DNA of 64,000 nucleotides from Gloeomargarita sp. SKYB120. GTDB taxonomy: Bacteria; Cyanobacteriota; Cyanobacteriia; Gloeomargaritales; Gloeomargaritaceae. This document shows, piece by piece, positions 53,584 to 60,972 of this stretch (the first letter of the stretch is position 1; each line of letters opens with the position of its first letter). The stretch covers positions 1 through 64,000 of the forward strand of contig JANXAM010000010.1 in NCBI GenBank assembly GCA_025062155.1. The letters are read 5' to 3'. Position numbers and translations under genes: made by a program. A model generated the notes under the pieces. That model made no database searches. It saw only the letters and a list, made by a program, of their open reading frames with translations, and was not told the DNA's origin.

Positions 53584-54380
53584 ACTTGCCTCCCGTAAGC
53601 AACCCAACTCTGAAGCAATGCAAAAAGTCGGTCAAATAAAAGGCCGACGAAACCAATGACAATTATCCCCGTAATCAGGCTGGTGATGCTCAAATTATTC
53701 CACTCATTCCACACAAAATAACCCATCCCTAGATTGCCAATGATAATCTCTGCCGCCACAATTACTAGCCAAGCAATGCCAAACCCTATCCGCATACCAG
53801 CAACAATGTTCGGTGCAGCGGCGGGTAGAATGACTCTTGTAATTGTGCGCCAGAAAGAAGCCCCCAAGAAACGAGTGACATCTAGGTAGGATTTGTCCAC
53901 GGTGCTCACCCCAAACCTAGTATTCAGCAGGGTGGGCCACATACTGGTAATTGTGATAACGAATAAAGCTGTCGCCTCTGAGTCCTTGAGTAATCCCAAG
54001 CCTAAGGGCAACCAAGCCAGCGGTGAGACTGGTCTGAGGACTTGAACATAGGGATTTAGCGCCTTATCAACCACTTCCGAGAGTCCCATGAGAACACCTA
54101 CAGGAATGGCAATAGATACGCCGATTAAAAAGCCTAAACAAACACGGCGTAAGCTAAACAAAACCAGCCACCCAATCCCCTTATCATTAGGCCCATTGTC
54201 GTAGAATGGATTGGATACCCACCGCCAAAACTCCTTAGCAGTATCAAAGGGAGAAGGGATCAGCTCCGAGAAAATACGCGCCTTGACACCCATATCCCAC
54301 AGCGTCACTAAGACCATGAATGAAAGAATGAACAGCGCCAAGGCCGTAATGTTTCGATGACGTTCCCATACGGTTGGCAT
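53580..54380 (-). CDS. cynB: ABC transporter permease, NrtB/CynB/SsuC type
   Basis: 266 residues, six membrane helices. The importer EAA loop is SYLDVTRFLGASFWRTITRVILPAAAPNIVAGMRIGFGIAW, with earlier VQVLRPVSPLAWLPLGLGL, both typical of the nitrate/cyanate/sulfonate family. The start MPTVWERHRN is one base after the stop of the binding-protein gene; AGGAGG lies 13 bp upstream. Gene symbol inferred from context. The last gene of this set, the ATPase, overlaps its stop. Confidence 0.72.
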   Translation of the reverse strand: MPTVWERHRNITALALFILSFMVLVTLWDMGVKARIFSELIPSPFDTAKEFWRWVSNPFYDNGPNDKGIGWLVLFSLRRVCLGFLIGVSIAIPVGVLMGLSEVVDKALNPYVQVLRPVSPLAWLPLGLGLLKDSEATALFVITITSMWPTLLNTRFGVSTVDKSYLDVTRFLGASFWRTITRVILPAAAPNIVAGMRIGFGIAWLVIVAAEIIIGNLGMGYFVWNEWNNLSITSLITGIIVIGFVGLLFDRLFALLQSWVAYGRQV

Positions 54381-54381
54381 A

Positions 54382-55977
54382 CTACAATTTAAACCTCCTT
54401 CTTTGCTCAGCGATATAAGCTGCAGGATTTTGAGGATTAAAAGTATCAAACTTCAAACGTTCAACCCGTAGCTCTTGTGTGGGTGGATTCTGCCCCGTCT
54501 CCCGAGCTAAGGTTCTTGCGAGAGCTGTTTGGAAAACTTGATCAGCAATTTCTTTGTAGCGAGCCTGCTTTTCCGGCATCAGATTCCAACGCACCATCTG
54601 GGACATGAGCCAATAGGCAAAACTCTTCCAGGGGTAAGGGTCAAAGTCAATCCGGTCAGGGACATTGAATTTTCGGCCTTGACCGTCCTCAAAGTTACCC
54701 GTCAGCACAGCGTTGATCACTGGCTCAGGTGCGTTCAAAAATTCTCTAGCGGCAATGGCTCTAGCAATTCTTGGGCGATTAACGGCCTGTCGCGAAAAAC
54801 CACAGCCGTCAATAATCGCCTTGTTCACGGCGCGGAAGGTATTGGGGTGGTCACTGATCCAGCGCTGACTAGCCGCAAAGGCACAACAGGGATGGCCCTG
54901 CCACAATTCTTTGCTGAGCATGATGATGTGACCCACTTTATTGAAGACAGCCCGCTGTCCGACACTATCAGGAAGCAAAAAGGCATCCAACTGTCCAGCG
55001 GCCATCTTTGCTAGGGCTTCAGGAGGTGGAATAATGACAATCTCCACGTCCCGGTCAGGATTGAGACCCGCCGTTGCCAAATAGTAACGAATCAGCAAAT
55101 TATGCACCGAATAGGGGAAAGGCACACCGATACTGAAACCACGGAAATCTCTAGGCCCTTTAACTTTACCCTGGTGCTTGTTAGCTACAACAATCGACTG
55201 TCCATGGATGTTTTCTATGCTAGCCAAGCGCATCGGGAAAGTCACTGAACCAAGTCCCAGTGTCATCGCAATGGGCATGGGTGTTAGCATGTGATAGGCA
55301 TCCAGTTCACCCGCAATCGCTGAATCCCTAATAGCCGGCCAGCTCGGCATTTTTATCAATTCCACCTCAAGGCCATATTTTTTGTAAAAGCCCAGTGGCT
55401 TTGACATGATGATGGGTGTGGCGCAGGTAATGGGGATAAAGCCGATTTTAAGTTGATTTTTCTCGGGTTTACCTGGACCTTTGTCCTGCGCTCTTAGGTC
55501 GTCCTGGGTTAGGATAGACTGCATCGAAAAGGCAAGCGCTAGTAAACCTGCTGCAATGGTGATTTGCTTGAGAAAATGGCGACGGCTAAAACTTCCTTTT
55601 TTCAGAGTTGCGCCTAAAAATTCTTCGACCTGTGGGCCAAATGCAGCACGGAATGCAGCGGCTACTCCGCCAGCTTCTTTGATAAGTTCCTCACACAGTT
55701 GCCGTTTTAGAGGGTCGTCCCCCGCCACATAATCTGTGAACAAAGCATCTAGCATTTCAGCCTTGGCAAGTTTTTCTCCCAAAGCAACTGCCTCTGGACT
55801 GTACAGCCCCATCTTGTAGAAGTCATCGGCCAGGTCAATGGGGTCTTGTGGCATACCAAGCGCCTGATGGTCATGCTCTTGGGGCGAATGCATCCCGCCA
55901 CAAAAACATCTCAATTCTTCATGCGGCTCCTGTTGCTCACCCAGGTAGATAGAAACGCTTTTCGTCCAAACAGCCAT
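54382..55977 (-). CDS. cynA: NrtA/CmpA/CynA-like substrate-binding protein with N-terminal extension and internal Tat-like signal
   Basis: 531 residues. Residues 1-125 form an extra region with C24, C26 and H30 (CFCGGMH) and acidic helices. A twin-arginine motif SRRHFLK follows at 131-137, with a hydrophobic stretch (ITIAAGLLALAFSMQ). The binding domain comes next: LKIGFIPITCATPIIMSKPLGFYKKYGL, the NrtA-like GVPFPYSVHNLLIRYYLATAGL and CCAFAASQRWI. If the Tat-like segment exports the C-terminal part, the N-terminal region stays inside or is removed. NtcA promoter 56007-56048. Ligand is likely cyanate or another small N anion; the symbol is tentative. Confidence 0.75.
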   Translation of the reverse strand: MAVWTKSVSIYLGEQQEPHEELRCFCGGMHSPQEHDHQALGMPQDPIDLADDFYKMGLYSPEAVALGEKLAKAEMLDALFTDYVAGDDPLKRQLCEELIKEAGGVAAAFRAAFGPQVEEFLGATLKKGSFSRRHFLKQITIAAGLLALAFSMQSILTQDDLRAQDKGPGKPEKNQLKIGFIPITCATPIIMSKPLGFYKKYGLEVELIKMPSWPAIRDSAIAGELDAYHMLTPMPIAMTLGLGSVTFPMRLASIENIHGQSIVVANKHQGKVKGPRDFRGFSIGVPFPYSVHNLLIRYYLATAGLNPDRDVEIVIIPPPEALAKMAAGQLDAFLLPDSVGQRAVFNKVGHIIMLSKELWQGHPCCAFAASQRWISDHPNTFRAVNKAIIDGCGFSRQAVNRPRIARAIAAREFLNAPEPVINAVLTGNFEDGQGRKFNVPDRIDFDPYPWKSFAYWLMSQMVRWNLMPEKQARYKEIADQVFQTALARTLARETGQNPPTQELRVERLKFDTFNPQNPAAYIAEQRRRFKL

Positions 55978-56006
55978 AGCTCCCGCAAAACTGTTTTACT
56001 ACGAAG

Positions 56007-56048
56007 AATTTATTGAATTTACCCCCACTTATCTGTAACAATCGCTAC
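56007..56048 (-). promoter_or_regulatory. NtcA-activated promoter of the ABC importer operon
   Basis: Perfect GTA-N8-TAC (GTAACAATCGCTAC on +, 56035-56048). On the minus strand it is followed after 22 bp by TAAATT (56012-56007, TA-N3-T), the canonical class II NtcA architecture. The ATG of the binding-protein gene is 29 bp downstream. Confidence 0.75.
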
Positions 56049-56068
56049 TAAATAAAACGTTTTGTTTA
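56049..56068. promoter_or_regulatory. Candidate TetR operator (20-bp near-palindrome)
   Basis: TAAATAAAACGTTTTGTTTA is symmetric about the central CG except for one base pair. It directly adjoins the first NtcA box, upstream of the ABC operon and 83 bp from the end of the TetR gene. Binding by the neighbouring TetR protein is inference. Confidence 0.4.
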
Positions 56069-56112
56069 TTTGCAACCAACGCAGAGCGTGGTCAATCCCG
56101 AGCCGTTTGTCT

Positions 56113-56126
56113 GTAACAATGGCTAC
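56113..56126. promoter_or_regulatory. Second NtcA box
   Basis: GTAACAATGGCTAC, a perfect GTA-N8-TAC inside a 22-bp direct repeat (56032-56053 and 56110-56131) that differs at one base. It is 78 bp from the first site on the upstream side. No gene is driven on the + strand, so it probably assists the same promoter. Confidence 0.65.
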
Positions 56127-56150
56127 TAAATGGGTGACTGCTAGGGCAAT

Positions 56151-56753
56151 TTAGTGTTTGATACAGGCATCCTTTAGGAGCTGGCGGATGTAGCTAAAGC
56201 CACGTCTGAGGTGATGACGTTCGTCTCCTTGGTCATAAAGACGGCTCATGAGCAAGGTGCCTTCCATATAAGTCAGTATTTGCTCTGCAAGCTGCTCTGG
56301 AACAATCTCGGGCCGGAGCTGCTGCTTCCCCTGTTCGAGCAACCTGGTAAAAATTCCTTGCCATTCGTCAAAAACAGTTATCAGATGCTTTCTAAAAGCA
56401 TCATCTGAACCGGCTAAGTCCACAATCAAGTTGCCTAATAGACATCCGGCGCAGTTTGGCTCATGCAAATGGCGCTGCTCGATAGCATCAATGACCGCCA
56501 GTAGCTGGGCAATCGGTTCGTCGCAAGAAGCGATCGCTGGCCATATCACCTTATCCCTGATGTTCTTCCATTGATAATCAATCAGTGCATGCCCTAGCTC
56601 GTCTTTGTTCCCAAAGTAGTTGTATATACTGCCGGCGCTGGTTTGACTGACCGCCAACAGCTCTTTCAAACCAGTTGCACGAAATCCGTGCTGGTGAACA
56701 ACATCTACGATAGAACGTAGGATGTCCTCACGTGTTCGCTTGATATAGGCCAT
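56151..56753 (-). CDS. TetR/AcrR family transcriptional regulator
   Basis: 200 residues. N-terminal HTH: TREDILRSIVDVVHQHGFRATGLKELLAVSQTSAGSIYNYFGNKDELGHALIDY. The ligand domain contains CAGCLLGNLIVDLAG, the pattern of the C-terminal domain found in TetR regulators that respond to small electrophiles or thiols. It lies between the ABC operon and cyanase, all on the minus strand, and is the likely local regulator. A TTG four codons upstream is an alternative start. It holds the only GCGATCGC (56530-56537) I noticed in the window. Confidence 0.92.
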   Translation of the reverse strand: MAYIKRTREDILRSIVDVVHQHGFRATGLKELLAVSQTSAGSIYNYFGNKDELGHALIDYQWKNIRDKVIWPAIASCDEPIAQLLAVIDAIEQRHLHEPNCAGCLLGNLIVDLAGSDDAFRKHLITVFDEWQGIFTRLLEQGKQQLRPEIVPEQLAEQILTYMEGTLLMSRLYDQGDERHHLRRGFSYIRQLLKDACIKH

Positions 56754-56803
56754 ACAAGCTGTCAATCATCCGAAGAAAGGCCCGCCATCCTCTCCAGGGG
56801 TCA

Positions 56804-57244
56804 TTACCACTTCTTGTAGGGAAGAAATTTACCACTCATCACCACTTTAACTCGTGCGCCGCCGGGGTCATCAACCTTTTCGACATCCAAAGTAAAGTCA
56901 ATAGCGCTCATAATACCATCGCCAAACTTCTCCTGGATGACATCTTTTAAGGGCAGGCCGTAAATCTGCACAATCTCATAAAAGCGATAGATGAGGGGGT
57001 CTGTCGGCACAGTAGGCCCTAAACCTTTGACAGGATAGACGGTCAATTCAGTTAGGTCGGCTTCTGGTAAACCCAACGCTTCGGCTAGTTGCTTCACTTG
57101 GGTAGGCGTTGCGGTAGCCTGGCGATAGAACAGCGCCGCTGTAAAGACTTCACTCTGACCGATGAGCTTGCCTAGCTCCGCAAAGGTCAACCCCTTCTCG
57201 CGCTTGGCTTTCAATAGCTTTGCACTAATTTCTGGAATCATCAT
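56804..57244 (-). CDS. cynS: Cyanate hydratase (cyanase)
   Basis: 146 residues. Catalytic residues correspond to R87, E90 and S113 ([11 protein letters not shown] and [11 protein letters not shown]), each nine positions earlier than in the E. coli enzyme. The N-terminal helical domain ([25 protein letters not shown]) and the end [10 protein letters not shown] are typical. It converts cyanate and bicarbonate to ammonia and CO2, giving nitrogen and removing a toxic ion. An NtcA-like promoter lies upstream. The TetR gene follows 50 bp downstream. Confidence 0.97.
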   Translation of the reverse strand: MMIPEISAKLLKAKREKGLTFAELGKLIGQSEVFTAALFYRQATATPTQVKQLAEALGLPEADLTELTVYPVKGLGPTVPTDPLIYRFYEIVQIYGLPLKDVIQEKFGDGIMSAIDFTLDVEKVDDPGGARVKVVMSGKFLPYKKW

Positions 57245-57282
57245 CGCTCACACACCCTAGCTTGAAAGAGCATTCTATCTAA

Positions 57283-57323
57283 ATCTTACGGGAAAGGGGT
57301 TGCATTTTTGTATCGTTGGCAAC
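57283..57323 (-). promoter_or_regulatory. NtcA-like promoter of cynS
   Basis: On the minus strand GTTGCCAACGATAC (57323-57310; GT-N10-AC, GTT-N8-TAC) is followed by 21 bp and TAAGAT (57288-57283, TA-N3-T). The ATG is 38 bp downstream. The box is weaker than that of the ABC operon. Confidence 0.5.
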
Positions 57324-57359
57324 ACTTGGTCAAGTTTGTACTGGAGCTAGCTAAGCCAC

Positions 57360-57731
57360 CTACTGCGCTTGCAGCAGGGCCATCACCTTGGCCAGCAATT
57401 GCTGCGGTTCAAAGGGTTTGACGATGTAATCGGTTGCTCCTTGGCGCTTGGCCCAATGCTCATCAAAGGGTTCTCCCTTGGACGAACACACGAGAATCGG
57501 GACGTTGACGGTTGCCGCCTCCGGTTTGCGCAATTGCCGGATGAGTTCGTAGCCGTTCATGACCGGCATCACCACGTCCGTAATCACTAGATGGGGCACC
57601 GCCTGTTTTACGCACTCTAGGGCTTCGCTGCCGTTGCTGGCGGCCATGACGGTCATGCCCTTGTCCTTGAGTAGGCTGACAATCATTTCTCGCTGAGGCG
57701 CGCTGTCCTCCACAACCAAAATCCTGTGCAT
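57360..57731 (-). CDS. CheY-like receiver protein, PilH type (copy 1)
   Basis: 123 residues, a stand-alone receiver: VVEDSAPQRE acidic pocket, phospho-Asp in LVITDVVMPVMNGYEL, switch Ser in ILVCSSKGEPFD and K in YIVKPFEP. The ending WAKRQGATDYIVKPFEPQQLLAKV is typical of PilH/PilG-like regulators of type IV pili or phototaxis in cyanobacteria. A paralog lies 55 bp upstream on the same strand, and hmpF is divergent beyond it, supporting a pilus motility role. Confidence 0.88.
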   Translation of the reverse strand: MHRILVVEDSAPQREMIVSLLKDKGMTVMAASNGSEALECVKQAVPHLVITDVVMPVMNGYELIRQLRKPEAATVNVPILVCSSKGEPFDEHWAKRQGATDYIVKPFEPQQLLAKVMALLQAQ

Positions 57732-57786
57732 GGCCCTTGATGACGCTGGAAAGTTTTTTTAATCTTACACCTATCTAAGGCAGAGA

Positions 57787-58164
57787 TTAACGCTGCTGGC
57801 TAGCCCGCAAAAGACTCCGTACAGTCCCTACCAGCACCTGGGGTTCAAAGGGCTTAACTACGTAGGCGTTCGACCCCAGCCGCTGCGCCCAGTGCTTGTC
57901 AAAGACTTCCCCCTTGACACTACAGACGACTACCGGTACGTTGGCCAGCTCAGGACGCTTGCGCACCTCCCGCAACAATTCGTAGCCGTTCATGTTGGGC
58001 ATGACCACATCCAGCACAATGATGTCGGGGCGGGTGGTTTTGAGCTTCTCGAGGGCCTCTCGGCCATCTGCCGCGGCAATCACCTCCAGCCCATCTTTGG
58101 CTAGCGTCTCTGCCATCATCTCGCGTTGGGCGCGCTGATCCTCAACCACCAGTACTGTTGCCAT
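57787..58164 (-). CDS. CheY-like receiver protein, PilG/PilH type (copy 2)
   Basis: 125 residues: VVEDQRAQREMM, phospho-Asp in IIVLDVVMPNMNGYELL, VVVCSVKGEVFDKHWAQRLGSNAYVVKPFEP. Clearly paralogous to the next gene downstream; the two share KGE-FD-HWA and the AYVVKPFEP/DYIVKPFEP end. Probably co-transcribed from a promoter in the 178-bp gap shared with hmpF. The sensor kinase is not in the window. Confidence 0.88.
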   Translation of the reverse strand: MATVLVVEDQRAQREMMAETLAKDGLEVIAAADGREALEKLKTTRPDIIVLDVVMPNMNGYELLREVRKRPELANVPVVVCSVKGEVFDKHWAQRLGSNAYVVKPFEPQVLVGTVRSLLRASQQR

Positions 58165-58223
58165 AGAGACCCCCAGCTTGACCCGCGCACCTCCATTTTA
58201 CACGGAACGATTCGTGGCTCAAG

Positions 58224-58254
58224 TTGAACCGCCAGACCTGCTATACTCTATACT
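58224..58254 (+). promoter_or_regulatory. Putative hmpF promoter
   Basis: TTGAAC (58224-58229) and TATACT (58249-58254) are separated by 19 bp; a second TATACT lies at 58242-58247. They precede the hmpF start by about 90 bp. Spacing is longer than ideal. Confidence 0.4.
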
Positions 58255-58342
58255 GTTTTAACAACGCCAGGGCTGAGGGCCTAGGCTAGCTTGTTAGTGC
58301 TGCGACTGTTTGTTGGTAGAGCGTGTCCTGAGGGCGACAGTG

Positions 58343-60016
58343 GTGAAATATCTAGCAGAAATTCAGCGACGGACGAAAACAGGCTTTTTAGGGACGGCCA
58401 CCAGCATTGAATTGAATGTTTTAGCGGTGCAGCGAGGGGAGTTGTGGTCTACTACCTCTACGACCTTATCGCTGACGCCGGCGGATGAAAAGCGTTTTGA
58501 CCAGAGCTACGGCAACGGTGCCCTGGTGCTGGTGGAAACGGACGCCAACAACAAAGTCCTGCAAGTTGACGACGCCAAGCGCCATGTGCTGAACATCTTG
58601 CGCCAGATGAACCAACTGCAAGAGAGATTGCAGCAGGTGGAACGCGAATCGGAAGAAATGCAGCAATCCCTCATGCTTCAGGCGCAGGAGTTTCACCGGC
58701 GGCAAATGGAATTGGAAGAACGGTTGGCCCAGGTGGAACAGGCGGAAGAAGCGCTCAAGGGACTGGAGGAACAACAGCAGCAGCTCCAGATGCTCCAGGC
58801 GGAAGTGGAAGCCCTGCAAGCCGATATCCAGCAAAAGGAAGCCGCCCTTAGCCAAGCGTGGCAGCAGTTAGAACGGGAGCGGGAGCAACTGCAGGCGAAT
58901 CGCGCGGGGGTGCTTACCCACGACATGGCCCAGCAGATGCTCAGTTGTGTAGAGCAACTACGGCGGGTGCAACCGGCGGGAGATAGTTTCCATCGCTGGC
59001 ACGAGCTACTGACGCAACAACAACGCTTTCTGGATGCTCAACAGCATCAATCCCACCAAGCCCAAGACCAACTGCAATCCCTTCAGGAACGACTGCATCA
59101 ACTCCAACCCCAATGGTCGGAATTGCATCGGCGGGAAGCGGAACTGGTTGCTCAAGAACGGCTAGCGGAACATTTGCAAGCAGAGTGCGAGCAACTTCAG
59201 CAGCGATTGCTGGTGTTGGATCGAGCGGTCCAGGACCAGGAACAAACCTGTAAACAAATGAAACGTCTGATTGGTGCTAGCGCCCTGGTGGACAGAGCCG
59301 CATTGATGGCGATGGATTTGGAGGAGTTGGAACGGGAGGTTCAAGACAAGGAACAGGCTGTACATAAACTGCAAAATTATTTGCGGGAACAGGAAGAAGA
59401 GCTGCGTATGCAACAGGAAGCAATTGAAGCAATCCGTGCCAAGATGCAGCAGGCGAATGATTACGAAAAAATTGACCTGGAAAGTGAACTGGAAAGCGAG
59501 CAGCAAAATTATCAATTTTTGGAAGCGTCTTTGCTGGGACAACGAGAGACGCTCGCGGAACGGGAAGCTATCGCCCGCGCCTACCGGCAAATTCTAGAAC
59601 AACGCTTGGGTCGCGCTACTGCAGACGACAAAAGCTCGGATTTGGAACCCATCTTGCAGGCGGCGGAGCAACAATTGCAGCGCTTAATCCAGGAACGCCA
59701 GGCTTGCCAGCAGCAATTCCAGGAACGGCAGGCTCAGTTGGAACAACTACGAGACCGCCTACAACAGGAACGGGACGCCTGCGCTCAATACCGGCATGCC
59801 TTGACACAACAACAACAGGAGTGGGAGCAGACGCGCCAGCAATTGGAGCAGCTCACAGGCCGCATCAATGCCTATCAAGACTTATTACCAGCGCAACAGG
59901 ACTATCTCCGCCAACTGTGGGAGTGCTATCACCAAGTGGGTCAGGGGGTTGGACAAGGGCAATCCCAGGTGGTGGATGAGTTATTAGCGCTGATGCAGCA
60001 GGTGCTCCAGAGTTAG
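58343..60016 (+). CDS. hmpF: Pilus motility taxis protein HmpF (coiled coil)
   Basis: 557 residues. A short N-terminal globular part (MKYLAEIQRRTKTGFLGT, VLAVQRGELWS, GALVLVETDANNKVLQV) matches HmpF, and the remaining 450 or so residues are Gln/Glu-rich coiled coil. In filamentous cyanobacteria HmpF is needed for hormogonium motility and localises with the type IV pilus motor; unicellular homologs act in pilus-based motility. GTG at 58343 has GAGGG eight bases upstream. It overlaps tilS by 4 bp at the 3' end. Confidence 0.8.
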   Translation: MKYLAEIQRRTKTGFLGTATSIELNVLAVQRGELWSTTSTTLSLTPADEKRFDQSYGNGALVLVETDANNKVLQVDDAKRHVLNILRQMNQLQERLQQVERESEEMQQSLMLQAQEFHRRQMELEERLAQVEQAEEALKGLEEQQQQLQMLQAEVEALQADIQQKEAALSQAWQQLEREREQLQANRAGVLTHDMAQQMLSCVEQLRRVQPAGDSFHRWHELLTQQQRFLDAQQHQSHQAQDQLQSLQERLHQLQPQWSELHRREAELVAQERLAEHLQAECEQLQQRLLVLDRAVQDQEQTCKQMKRLIGASALVDRAALMAMDLEELEREVQDKEQAVHKLQNYLREQEEELRMQQEAIEAIRAKMQQANDYEKIDLESELESEQQNYQFLEASLLGQRETLAEREAIARAYRQILEQRLGRATADDKSSDLEPILQAAEQQLQRLIQERQACQQQFQERQAQLEQLRDRLQQERDACAQYRHALTQQQQEWEQTRQQLEQLTGRINAYQDLLPAQQDYLRQLWECYHQVGQGVGQGQSQVVDELLALMQQVLQS

Positions 60017-60972
60017 TCGGTCATGACCAAAACATCTCCCTGGACAACGACGCGCTGACCACCGGGCAAAGGAGCGCTCTGGCTGCGGTTTCCAGCGGTA
60101 ACGAGTCGCCGGATGTGTTCAATGTGATGAAAATCCACAGCGCGACCCAGTTGTTTTTGCAGAAAAGTGCGCAGAACGTGACGTTGACCAGCGAGGGGCA
60201 ATCGGGCTAGTTTACGCCGGTTGAGGGCCTGCTGCTGAGGGTCGTACAAGTAGGGCCAGAGATGGTTCACCCACTGTTGCCAAAACTGTTGTTCAGCGGT
60301 GAGGATGTCTAAGGTTTGGAGCAATTGCCGCTCAATCTGGGGATTGAAGTGACGGCGCAGGTAGGGAATCAGTTCGTGACGAATGCGATTGCGCCGGTAG
60401 TCCAAGGTTTGATTGGTCGGGTCGGGCCAGATGCACAACCCTTGCTGTTGACAGTAGGTGGCGGTTTCGTCGCGCGTGATGTGCCACAGTGGTCGAACTA
60501 AACGAATCGTCGGCGTCAGGGACCGGGCCGCAACCAACGCCACCAACCCACTCACCCCGCTGCCGCGCCAGAGGTTAAACAAAAATGTTTCCACGCGGTC
60601 GCTGGCGGTGTGGCCGGTCGTGATGATGGTGTACTGGTGTTGTTGGGCAATTTGCACCAGCGCTTGATAACGCCATTGCCGCCCGGCCGCTTCTTGGGGT
60701 GGGAGGTTCTGGGCGCGCATCACATGAAACGGATACCCGTAGTGTTGGGCAAGTTGCGCGATGTAGTGGGCATTATCGGCGCTGTCGGGTCGCCAGCCAT
60801 GGTCGCAGTGGGCCACGCCCAAAACCCAGTCCCACCGCGGTCGCAACTGGTGCAGCACGTCCAGCAGGCACAGGGAATCCTGACCACCAGAGACGGCGAC
60901 TAACACCCGCGCCTGGGCCGGTAGATAATTTGTCTGCCGGAGAAAGGCTTGCACCCGTCGTGGGAGGTTCAT
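60013..60972 (-). CDS. tilS: tRNA(Ile)-lysidine synthase
   Basis: 319 residues. PP-loop VAVSGGQDS at 25-33, then GVAHCDHGWRPDS, TGHTASDRVETFLFNLWRGSG, WPDPTNQTLDYRRNRIRHELIPYLR. It converts C34 of the CAU-anticodon tRNA-Ile to lysidine, essential for AUA reading. It is short: the C-terminal TilS domain of enterobacterial enzymes is absent, as in other cyanobacteria. The ATG overlaps the mutS2 stop (ATGA). Confidence 0.95.
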   Translation of the reverse strand: MNLPRRVQAFLRQTNYLPAQARVLVAVSGGQDSLCLLDVLHQLRPRWDWVLGVAHCDHGWRPDSADNAHYIAQLAQHYGYPFHVMRAQNLPPQEAAGRQWRYQALVQIAQQHQYTIITTGHTASDRVETFLFNLWRGSGVSGLVALVAARSLTPTIRLVRPLWHITRDETATYCQQQGLCIWPDPTNQTLDYRRNRIRHELIPYLRRHFNPQIERQLLQTLDILTAEQQFWQQWVNHLWPYLYDPQQQALNRRKLARLPLAGQRHVLRTFLQKQLGRAVDFHHIEHIRRLVTAGNRSQSAPLPGGQRVVVQGDVLVMTD

